NCBI GenBank assembly: GCA_946630645.1
Contig: CAMOZD010000082.1
Coordinates: 1 to 6,001, forward strand
Length of the DNA stretch: 6,001 nucleotides
Source of the DNA: an uncultured Lachnospiraceae bacterium
GTDB lineage: Bacteria > Bacillota > Clostridia > Lachnospirales > Lachnospiraceae
Reading direction: 5' to 3'
The notes beneath the pieces were generated by a model that saw only the letters and a list, made by a program, of their open reading frames with translations, had not been told where the DNA came from and did no database searches. Shown in pieces: positions 1-5,165 of this stretch; positions within the stretch are counted from its first letter, which is position 1; each line of letters starts with the position of its first letter. The position numbers and the translations under genes were made by a program.

Positions 1-1152
1 AACCCAGCCGATCAGCCCTGTAAGCAGAATGGGCAGTACAAAACACGGCAGAATCAGTCCGAGCCAATCCATAGCGGTAACATTGATTCCCTCCGGCATC
101 TTAGTCCAACCGGTAATGATACCAATCGGTCCCACCAGACCGGAGGTACCCATACCCGAAGTAACTGCCGCCCCATTATTCCTCAGATGGAACAAACAGG
201 TACCGATAGGGCCAAGGATGGCGGATACAATGACAGGGGGAAGCCAAAGCACCGGCTTTTTCATCAGGTTTGGCACCTGGAGCATGGAAGTTCCCAGGCC
301 CTGGGCAACAAAACCTCCCAGGCCGTTATCTTTATAGCTGATGGTGGCAAATCCCAGCATATGGGTACAGCAGCCGATGGTGGCTGCTCCACCTGCCAGA
401 GCCAGGCCATTCCAAACTTCCATGGTAGCTGTTCCATCGGCCAGTCCGGCAAGGACCGCACCACCGGAGATACCCATGGCTGCACAGATTGCCGCTGAAC
501 TGATAGGCAGGGTCAGGCAGATGCCCACCACTGTGGATATAACAACTCCCATCAGGAAGGGCTGCAGATTTGTAGCCCAACCGATAAAGACACCCAGCTG
601 ACTGCAGACATATTTGAAAACAGGACAGAGCAGGAAGGCAAAAATCATACCCACAATAATGGTGACCGCCGGGGTCACGATGATATCTACCTTGGTCTCT
701 TTGGAAACCAGCTTTCCTACCTCACATGCGATGATGGCAACAAAAAGCACTGCCAGGGGACCTCCAGACCCGCCCAGTTCATTGGTCGCCTGGCCTACGG
801 CACAGAGGGAGAACAGTACCAGGGGAGGCGCCTGGAGCGCATTGCCGATGGCCACTGCCATGGCGGCTCCGGTTACTGCCGTGGCAAAACCGCCGATCTG
901 GTAAAGCATCCAGCACATATGCTCATAGCCTGACAAAGATGCCACTTGTTTTGCAAGTTCTTCCGGCTGCAGGCCACTGAGGGTCAGCATTAAGCCCGGA
1001 GTACAGATATTCTCTGCCAGGGTCTTGATGATCGTTCCAATCAGCAGTGAGGCAAAAAGTCCCAGAGCCATGGCCCCCATGGCGTCAATTCCATATCTCT
1101 TAAAAGAGATCTCCACATTTTTTCTTTTCAGAAAGCTCTGTTTTGTTTCCAT
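1..1152 (-). CDS. PfoR-like PTS EIIC-family membrane transporter (PTS_EIIC_2), 3' end outside window
   Basis: An open frame of 384 codons starts at the ATG 1150-1152 and has not reached a stop at the left edge, so the C-terminus is missing. An AGGAGG at 1158-1163, 5 nt upstream, fixes the start. The protein is strongly hydrophobic, with many Gly/Ala-rich membrane segments (about residues 23-45, 85-120, 131-148, 156-178, 198-235, 245-270, 300-322, 362-382). Conserved-looking stretches are NELGGSGGPLAV (124-135), GKLVSKETKVDIIVTP (146-161) and NNGAAVTSGMGTSGLVGPIG (325-344), which I recognise from the EIIC family that includes PfoR of Clostridium perfringens. Members are annotated as sugar-permease subunits of the phosphotransferase system, but the substrate is usually unknown. 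No EIIA or EIIB domain is visible here, so phosphotransfer partners would have to be encoded elsewhere. It lies 34 bp downstream of the PAP2 phosphatase gene with no terminator between them, so co-transcription is likely. Confidence 0.88.
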   Translation of the reverse strand, partial: METKQSFLKRKNVEISFKRYGIDAMGAMALGLFASLLIGTIIKTLAENICTPGLMLTLSGLQPEELAKQVASLSGYEHMCWMLYQIGGFATAVTGAAMAVAIGNALQAPPLVLFSLCAVGQATNELGGSGGPLAVLFVAIIACEVGKLVSKETKVDIIVTPAVTIIVGMIFAFLLCPVFKYVCSQLGVFIGWATNLQPFLMGVVISTVVGICLTLPISSAAICAAMGISGGAVLAGLADGTATMEVWNGLALAGGAATIGCCTHMLGFATISYKDNGLGGFVAQGLGTSMLQVPNLMKKPVLWLPPVIVSAILGPIGTCLFHLRNNGAAVTSGMGTSGLVGPIGIITGWTKMPEGINVTAMDWLGLILPCFVLPILLTGLIGWV

Positions 1153-1157
1153 GATAT

Positions 1158-1163
1158 CCTCCT
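1158..1163 (-). promoter_or_regulatory. Ribosome binding site of the EIIC gene
   Basis: The minus strand reads AGGAGG followed by 5 nt and ATG. This consensus Shine-Dalgarno within the short gap to the PAP2 gene supports independent translation from a shared mRNA. Confidence 0.8.
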
Positions 1164-1186
1164 AAAAAATCAAATTATTATAAGCT

Positions 1187-2152
1187 CTAAGCAGCAGCTT
1201 CTTCTTTCTTCCTTTCATGTCCGGAATAGACAAGAAAAAACCGCGGTGCCACATAAGTCCCGGCAAAAAAGACGATTGTTCCCAGAAGGGTATCCGTGAT
1301 GCATTTTACAGGGACCAGACTTTTTAAAAGCAGACTCAGGCCAAGGGCAGCCCCAAGAACAGCCAACCCAATCAGCAGTCTGACAAAACCTTCTTTTACG
1401 GAAAGGGCATGATCAAAATTCAAATATCTTCTCTCCAGATACCAACCCAACAGGATTCCTGCCAGGGCACCTGCTGACATAAAGCTGTCCCCCCGCATGG
1501 CCGCTGGATCCACCAGAAGCTGACCGTCCACATATTCCATGGGATAGGTCTTCACCTGGATGAAGACCAGGGTAACCAGTATCAGTACCAGACCGGCCAG
1601 CAGGCAGATCCGGTCGGCCCCTTCATAGCTTTCCGCCCACCTGAATATCCGGTCACTCAGCCATATGGCGGCCAGACCCAGAAGAGCGCCGGCCACAACA
1701 TCCTGAGGAGTATGGACACCCAGATAATTTCTGGAAAAAAGCAACAGTCCGCAATAAAGCCAGCAAAAAAGGGTTATTAAACGGTACTTCTTCCTGACCA
1801 GCCAGCCGCTGTAGCCAAAGAGACAGACAGCCATGGTAGAATGGCCACTGGGAAATGAATATCCTGTGGCATCCAGTTTAGCTCTCTCTGGTGGTTTAAT
1901 TCTTTCATCCCTGACCCAGGGCCGGTAACGACAGAAAATAATCTTTAAAAGGCCATTCAGATAGTTACCTATACAAAAGGTCATTAGAATCTTCATACCA
2001 GTCTTTTTATCGAAAGTCCAGTACATGACCACGGCTATAAAAGCAAAAAGCCCAAGCACCCTCCCCTTACATATGGCGATGAAGAACTTCTCTACACTAG
2101 TATCCAGGGCAAAGCGGATATCCTGCAGCCACAACAGATATTGTAAATCCAT
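1187..2152 (-). CDS. PAP2-superfamily integral membrane phosphatase
   Basis: This encodes a 321-residue polytopic membrane protein carrying the complete PAP2 (type 2 phosphatidic acid phosphatase) signature. In numbering from a GTG three codons upstream, motif 1 K-x6-RP is K73...R80-P81, motif 2 PSGH is 104-107, and motif 3 SR-x5-H-x3-D is S143-R144, H150, D154. The motif 2 and 3 histidines are the expected acid/base and nucleophile. Members dephosphorylate lipid phosphates such as undecaprenyl-pyrophosphate, phosphatidate or phosphatidylglycerol-phosphate at the outer membrane face; the exact substrate cannot be read here. The PAP2 core ends near residue 175, and about 145 more residues carry roughly four further hydrophobic segments (about 184-203, 226-242, 258-280, 288-312). 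The ATG at 2152 is preferred because AAGGTGG lies 5 nt upstream; the GTG at 2161 would have its purine run immediately adjacent. The stop is TAG at 1187-1189. Confidence 0.92.
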   Translation of the reverse strand: MDLQYLLWLQDIRFALDTSVEKFFIAICKGRVLGLFAFIAVVMYWTFDKKTGMKILMTFCIGNYLNGLLKIIFCRYRPWVRDERIKPPERAKLDATGYSFPSGHSTMAVCLFGYSGWLVRKKYRLITLFCWLYCGLLLFSRNYLGVHTPQDVVAGALLGLAAIWLSDRIFRWAESYEGADRICLLAGLVLILVTLVFIQVKTYPMEYVDGQLLVDPAAMRGDSFMSAGALAGILLGWYLERRYLNFDHALSVKEGFVRLLIGLAVLGAALGLSLLLKSLVPVKCITDTLLGTIVFFAGTYVAPRFFLVYSGHERKKEEAAA

Positions 2153-2157
2153 AAAAC

Positions 2158-2164
2158 CCACCTT
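2158..2164 (-). promoter_or_regulatory. Ribosome binding site deciding the PAP2 start
   Basis: The minus strand reads AAGGTGG, then 5 nt, then ATG (2150-2152). Part of this site would itself be the alternative GTG start at 2159-2161, which then lacks a properly spaced Shine-Dalgarno. This argues for the ATG. Confidence 0.6.
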
Positions 2165-2182
2165 TCCAGCTGATCAGTCCCA

Positions 2183-2202
2183 GGTCCGGCCAATACCGGA
2201 CC
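2183..2202 (-). other. GC-rich hairpin in the leader of the PAP2 operon
   Basis: GGTCCGG (2183-2189) and CCGGACC (2196-2202) form a perfect 7-bp stem with a 6-nt loop. It lies in the predicted 5' leader, about 30 nt upstream of the PAP2 start codon. No U-run follows it on the minus strand, so it is not an intrinsic terminator by itself. A role in mRNA stability or translation control is possible but unproven. The nearby palindrome CTGATCAG (2170-2177) could compete or stack with it. Confidence 0.45.
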
Positions 2203-2232
2203 AGACCCTTTTGATAATTTGGAAAATGTAAC

Positions 2233-2268
2233 ATTATACATTATAAACTACATGGAATTTTTTTACAA
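2233..2268 (-). promoter_or_regulatory. Predicted sigma-A promoter of the PAP2-EIIC operon
   Basis: The minus strand reads TTGTAA (plus 2263-2268), a 17-nt spacer and TATAAT (plus 2240-2245). A second TATAAT lies 7 nt further downstream (2233-2238). The -35 differs from TTGACA at two positions, and spacing is optimal. Transcription would start near 2226-2234 and give a leader of about 75-80 nt before the PAP2 ATG. Confidence 0.65.
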
Positions 2269-2381
2269 ACAATAATATGGAATCCTTCCGGATTCTCTGC
2301 CTGTACAGGTTAAAAAACTTTAGCCAACCCCACTTAACTTTGATTATCCGATTATCCCTTTGATGATCTCTTTGACTAACC
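2269..2381. other. Non-coding stretch with small repeats between the terminator and the PAP2 promoter
   Basis: The 352-bp gap 2153-2504 holds the PAP2 promoter and leader, the terminator and the coding-like tail. The remaining part, 2269-2381, has no convincing gene. It contains an inverted repeat GAATCC-TTCC-GGATTC that begins at 2280 and ends at 2295, a perfect 10-bp palindrome CCTGTACAGG (2300-2309), a tandem duplication of GATTATCC (2342-2357), and three copies of CTTTGA (2338-2343, 2358-2363, 2370-2375). These lie 30 to 110 bp upstream of the PAP2 -35 box, so regulator binding is conceivable but not shown. Confidence 0.4.
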
Positions 2382-2387
2382 AAAAAA

Positions 2388-2415
2388 GGCGGAGGATATT
2401 AAACTATCCTCCGCC
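2388..2415 (-). terminator. Intrinsic terminator after the secreted Ig/FN3 protein gene
   Basis: GGCGGAGGATA (2388-2398) and TATCCTCCGCC (2405-2415) form a perfect 11-bp stem with a 6-nt loop. On the minus strand it is followed directly by six T (plus 2382-2387). This is a textbook rho-independent terminator for leftward transcription. It lies 89 nt past the annotated stop of the upstream gene, but only 15 nt past the stop of the out-of-frame tail at 2431, which suggests the gene once ended there. Confidence 0.93.
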
Positions 2416-2430
2416 GGAAAATACTACTAT

Positions 2431-2508
2431 TTACTTCTTAACGTATTCTTTATCTCCAAGATCCGGACCCGGACCTGGATCTACAGGGATGACACCTGAA
2501 CCGATTAA
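2431..2508 (-). pseudogene. Out-of-frame C-terminal tail of the secreted Ig/FN3 protein
   Basis: Immediately past the stop of the 553-residue secreted protein, a different minus-strand frame reads 25 codons that look coding. It begins LIGSGVIPV, passes a DPGPGPDLGDK segment rich in Pro, Gly and Asp, and ends EYVKK before a TAA at 2431-2433. The terminator stem begins 15 nt later. Adding a single T to the AATTAATC run near 2505-2509 would join ...VVGEN to LIGSG... and give a protein of 578 residues. This is best explained by a one-base deletion, either real or a sequencing error. A Pro/Gly/Asp linker with a charged end is plausible after a terminal FN3 domain. It has no start codon or ribosome binding site of its own. 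Confidence 0.6.
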
Positions 2509-4166
2509 TTCTCTCCAACTACGGTAACTGTCTTGGATCCACTCCAGTCAGAGTAAATAGTGCCATTTTCAGATACATAGCTCCGGATGCGGATACTATA
2601 GGAGGATCCGGCTGTGAGAGCTGTGATGGTAGTGCTTCCTGCGCTGCCACTATTCACTACATGGTAGCCCACATATCCTGTACCCAGATTCTTGTACTCA
2701 ACCTGATATCCATCACAAGATTTAATTGGATCCCATGTTACATGGATATTTCTTGTTCCGGATGGATTAGTTACAGAATTAAGAGTAGGTGTGGAAGGCT
2801 TAGCAGCGGCTGTCTTCACTGACTTTTGTGAACTCCACGGTGAATAAACCTTCTCTTCTTTTCCATCACCGTTGACATCGTCATACCAGAATGTCCTGAT
2901 AGCGATGTAGTAAGTCGTATTGGCACGACACCGTGTCATGGTTGCCGAACCTATTCTTTCATCCTGGATATCCTTGAAACCTGAGTTCCCTGCTCTCTTC
3001 CAGTAGATCTGATAACCGTCGACATCACTATATCTCTTCCACTTAATATTGATGCTGTAGGAGCCATCACTCTGCTTATCGGCCTTAAGGCTGGTAATCT
3101 TAGTTCCATTGGAATGAACATATACCTTGAACTTGATTTTAGACGCCTTGGCATACTTGTTTGCTTTTGCCTTAACAGTAATGGTAGCGGTACCAGGTCC
3201 TACGCCCTTAACCTTGCCGTTGGACTTAACTTTGGCTACCTTGGTGTTGCTGCTCTTGAAAACTAACTTTCTGCCAGCTTTGGTCGCAGGGTCAATCACA
3301 ATTTTCGTGGACTGGCCGGCATAAAGCTCATCTCCCCTGATATAACCTGAAAGCGGAACCCTGGTCTTTTTAATCTTGAAATTCATCTTTACAGAACCTG
3401 AGTATCTGTTGATACCAGTGATCTTCATGGTCGCAATTCCAACCTTTTTATTTTTGGAATAGGTTACAACATAATCCACATTTCTCTTGAGAGTAAAAAG
3501 ACCTGCGTTGGTAACGCCATAAACAGTAACATTAGGCTTAATCTTGTATCCAGTGTAATTATGCCTCTTACTATAGAAGTACTGGAAGTTATTAGCAGTG
3601 ATATTGGAATTATTAACAGGAATAAATGCTGTAGTTGACGCATTAGATACTGTATCGGTTACTTTAATCAGAGCCAAACCGGGGGCAATACCTGTTACAG
3701 CTCCTGTATTGGGGTCAACAGTTGCAATTGACGGCATCTCGGAACTGTATTTATAATTGCCTGTTCCACCGGAAGCTGCCAGGTTAGTCGTCTTACCAAC
3801 AACCAGGGTTCCATAATTATTATGCACTGTAACAGGTGTCTTACCGGATTCAAAGCATACCGTCTCAAATTTGCTTCCCACAAATCCGCCGCTTCCGATA
3901 CCGGTAATCCTAATGTTCACTGTGTAATAATTACCATTTGGAAATACTTCACAAAGGCTCAGCCTGTAGTTCTGGTCTCTGACCAGGGCCTGTCCATCAT
4001 AAGTTACTTCAAAATTAACTATACCATTAGTAACAGAATTCACTTTTACGACTGCATAGTTCACATCCTTGTACTGGGGCACGTCAGCTTTAGCCGGTTT
4101 CTTAATGGCAAATACTGCAGCCAGCATGAGAATGAGAAACATACATACTTTTAAATTTCTCCTCAT
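2505..4166 (-). CDS. Secreted Ig-like (Big_2) and fibronectin type III domain protein
   Basis: This 553-residue exported protein starts at an ATG with AAAGGAGGAG upstream. Residues 1-27 form a signal peptide: basic MRRNLK, a hydrophobic core at 7-20, and a likely cleavage after AKA (25-27). Next come a beta-rich module with a V.YDG...R..NY pattern (about 35-115), a Big_2-like module (about 118-184, with IATVDPNTGAVTGIAPG), a second YDG-like module (about 190-266, NVDYVVTYSKNKKVGIATMKITGI), and a lysine-rich Big_2 (about 281-350, SSNTKVAKVKSNGKVKGVGPG). Two fibronectin type III domains follow (about 354-453 and 456-549). No LPXTG, SLH or choline-binding anchor is present, so it is either released or held non-covalently. 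Such arrays usually serve as surface scaffolds or adhesins; no enzyme domain is visible. The gene is monocistronic, with its own promoter and terminator. The C-terminus appears truncated by a frameshift, because coding-like sequence continues in another frame to 2431. Confidence 0.88.
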   Translation of the reverse strand: MRRNLKVCMFLILMLAAVFAIKKPAKADVPQYKDVNYAVVKVNSVTNGIVNFEVTYDGQALVRDQNYRLSLCEVFPNGNYYTVNIRITGIGSGGFVGSKFETVCFESGKTPVTVHNNYGTLVVGKTTNLAASGGTGNYKYSSEMPSIATVDPNTGAVTGIAPGLALIKVTDTVSNASTTAFIPVNNSNITANNFQYFYSKRHNYTGYKIKPNVTVYGVTNAGLFTLKRNVDYVVTYSKNKKVGIATMKITGINRYSGSVKMNFKIKKTRVPLSGYIRGDELYAGQSTKIVIDPATKAGRKLVFKSSNTKVAKVKSNGKVKGVGPGTATITVKAKANKYAKASKIKFKVYVHSNGTKITSLKADKQSDGSYSINIKWKRYSDVDGYQIYWKRAGNSGFKDIQDERIGSATMTRCRANTTYYIAIRTFWYDDVNGDGKEEKVYSPWSSQKSVKTAAAKPSTPTLNSVTNPSGTRNIHVTWDPIKSCDGYQVEYKNLGTGYVGYHVVNSGSAGSTTITALTAGSSYSIRIRSYVSENGTIYSDWSGSKTVTVVGEN

Positions 4167-4170
4167 AGTT

Positions 4171-4180
4171 CTCCTCCTTT
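4171..4180 (-). promoter_or_regulatory. Ribosome binding site of the secreted protein gene
   Basis: The minus strand reads AAAGGAGGAG; its AGGAGG core (4173-4178) lies 6 nt upstream of the ATG at 4164-4166. It is a strong site that fixes the start in front of a good signal peptide. Confidence 0.85.
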
Positions 4181-4188
4181 GTAAATTT

Positions 4189-4245
4189 GCATGGTCATCA
4201 AACTACCAATCACAATATGACCCTTTCCACAGGAAAGTAGCATGC
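4189..4245 (-). other. Foldable 5' leader of the secreted protein gene
   Basis: Three sets of complementary arms nest here. GGTCAT (4193-4198) pairs with ATGACC (4217-4222). CTTTCC (4223-4228) pairs with GGAAAG (4232-4237) around a 3-nt loop. GCAT (4189-4192) can pair with ATGC (4242-4245) and would close both hairpins into a three-way junction. The fold ends 9 nt before the ribosome binding site. The outer stem depends on transcription starting at or before 4245, which is uncertain. It does not match any riboswitch class I can recognise. Confidence 0.35.
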
Positions 4246-4248
4246 TAT

Positions 4249-4257
4249 ATTATAGCA
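4249..4257 (-). promoter_or_regulatory. Extended -10 promoter of the secreted protein gene
   Basis: The minus strand reads TATGCTATAAT: a consensus TATAAT (plus 4249-4254) with the TGn extension (plus 4255-4257). No good -35 exists at the right distance, as expected for an extended -10 promoter. Transcription would start near 4242, giving a leader of about 75 nt. The -10 is embedded in a 17-bp palindrome (4242-4258). Confidence 0.65.
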
Positions 4258-4302
4258 TAAAAAAGGCGGAAAACATAACCCCCTATTTCACAAGAATTCC
4301 AC

Positions 4303-4320
4303 TTTTACAATAATTTTACA
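4303..4320. repeat. Direct repeat TTTTACA with 11-bp period
   Basis: TTTTACA occurs at 4303-4309 and 4314-4320, one helical turn apart. It lies roughly 60-80 bp upstream of the predicted start of transcription of the secreted protein gene. It could be an A+T-rich activator site or chance in a low-GC gap. The rest of the 4259-4401 gap shows no gene, and I see no convincing terminator for the flavoprotein gene. Confidence 0.3.
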
Positions 4321-4401
4321 TGATATCTTTTTGCTGTTAAAACCTATTTCCCATGGAAAACAAATGATTCTTCAGGACAGTCATATTATGCTCAGGGATA
4401 A

Positions 4402-5055
4402 TCAGGAACCTGCCTCTTTACAATCATGGATAAAATTCATCCGGACAATCTGGTCTGCCTCTTTGGCCGGAAAGACTATGCCTTTCTCCTTACCCGCCTC
4501 AATGGATTTGAGAAGCCAGGCCATATTCTGTCCAAGCTGACGCATGACAAACATACCTTCAGCATCCTGCTCCACTTCCTCTATGGTATTGCCGTGAACC
4601 ATATTCCAGTAATAGGAAGGGACCAAAGGCATATTGTTCATCATAAAATACTTCTGCAGCTGCTCTAAAGCCGCCGTCGAACCGCCCCTTCTGCAGCTTA
4701 CCACAGCAGCCCCGGGCTTACCGGCAAAGCCTCCACTGGCGTAGAACATCCGGTCCAGGAAAGAAGTGCAGGCCCCGGAGGCACCACCGTAATGTACAGG
4801 AGATCCGACAATCAGCCCATCGCACTGTTCCATGCGGGTGATGGCCACATTCACAGCGTCGTCACCGTAAATACAACGCTTTAAACCACTTTTCTTACAG
4901 GCCCCGCATCCCATGCAGCCGCGGACCGGCTGGCCTCCCATGGGAATCCACTCAACCTGGACACCTGCTTCATTGAGAGCTCTTGACACCTCTACCAGGG
5001 CGCGCCAGGTACAGCCTTTCGGATGAGGACTTCCATTGATAAATAAAACTTTCAT
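4402..5055 (-). CDS. Flavodoxin-fold NAD(P)H-dependent FMN oxidoreductase with four-cysteine cluster (Isf-like)
   Basis: This 217-residue cytoplasmic flavoprotein belongs to the NADPH-dependent FMN reductase / iron-sulfur flavoprotein group. The N-terminus MKVLFINGSPHPKGCT is the first beta strand and FMN-phosphate loop (GSPHPKG, 8-14). GSPVHYGGASG (84-94) is the second flavin-contacting loop, followed by the helix with SFLDR (98-102). Cysteines C47, C50, C53 and C61 (CMGCGAC...RC) sit between strand 2 and strand 3. The archaeal iron-sulfur flavoprotein Isf binds a 4Fe-4S cluster with a very similar compact motif, so electron transfer through a cluster is plausible, though many family members are known only by sequence. 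The last 50 residues (MAWLLKSIEAGKEKG) fit the usual C-terminal helix. It has its own promoter and appears monocistronic. The start ATG has AGGGAGGG upstream with a rather long 10-nt spacing from the GGAGG core. The electron donor and acceptor cannot be inferred. Confidence 0.9.
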   Translation of the reverse strand: MKVLFINGSPHPKGCTWRALVEVSRALNEAGVQVEWIPMGGQPVRGCMGCGACKKSGLKRCIYGDDAVNVAITRMEQCDGLIVGSPVHYGGASGACTSFLDRMFYASGGFAGKPGAAVVSCRRGGSTAALEQLQKYFMMNNMPLVPSYYWNMVHGNTIEEVEQDAEGMFVMRQLGQNMAWLLKSIEAGKEKGIVFPAKEADQIVRMNFIHDCKEAGS

Positions 5056-5064
5056 CTTTATATA

Positions 5065-5072
5065 CCCTCCCT
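5065..5072 (-). promoter_or_regulatory. Ribosome binding site of the flavoprotein gene
   Basis: The minus strand reads AGGGAGGG; the GGAGG core (5066-5070) ends 10 nt before the ATG at 5053-5055. The spacing is longer than usual. No other in-frame start nearby gives the conserved MKVLFINGSP beginning. Confidence 0.6.
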
Positions 5073-5098
5073 TATAAACCTTCTGATACTTGTGTTTT

Positions 5099-5107
5099 AT
5101 TATATCA
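5099..5107 (-). promoter_or_regulatory. Extended -10 promoter of the flavoprotein gene
   Basis: The minus strand reads TATGATATAAT: a consensus TATAAT (plus 5099-5104) with the TGn extension (plus 5105-5107). The sequence 17 nt upstream is CAGACT, a poor -35. Transcription would start near 5092, with a leader of about 37 nt. Confidence 0.65.
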
Positions 5108-5120
5108 TATAAAGTATTTT

Positions 5121-5133
5121 TAGTCTGAGACTA
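5121..5133. promoter_or_regulatory. Candidate operator: perfect 13-bp palindrome over the -35 position
   Basis: TAGTCTGAGACTA has two perfect 6-bp arms around one central base. Its centre (5127) falls at about -35 relative to the predicted start near 5092, where a bound protein would block or replace sigma contact. Two AGTATTTTT copies flank it (5113-5121, 5149-5157). The regulator is unknown. Confidence 0.4.
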
Positions 5134-5165
5134 TATTAGGTAAAGAATAGTATTTTTCAACCTTA

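Noticed and set aside
29..904. Several open frames (29-337, 187-498, 341-601, 614-904 plus; 264-485, 332-580 minus) over the EIIC gene
   Set aside because: They are shadows of the continuous 384-codon EIIC frame, which explains the whole interval with conserved family motifs.
2280..2309. GAATCC/GGATTC hairpin and CCTGTACAGG palindrome as part of a terminator or riboswitch
   Set aside because: They lie upstream of the predicted PAP2 promoter and downstream of a complete terminator, so they would not be in either main transcript; no U-run follows.
3822..4154. Plus-strand open frame of 110 codons opposite the N-terminal part of the secreted protein
   Set aside because: It lies entirely within a gene with clear signal peptide and domain structure on the other strand, and it lacks its own translation signal.
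4242..4264. ATGCTATATTATAGCAT plus six A as a terminator
   Set aside because: The A-run is on the wrong side: the minus-strand transcript would have the U-run before the hairpin, and the plus strand would have A after it. The TGnTATAAT inside it fits a promoter better.
5121..5133. TAGTCTGAGACTA as a terminator for the sigma-like gene
   Set aside because: The possible stem is only 5 bp with a 3-nt loop and is followed by A-rich rather than U-rich sequence on the minus strand.
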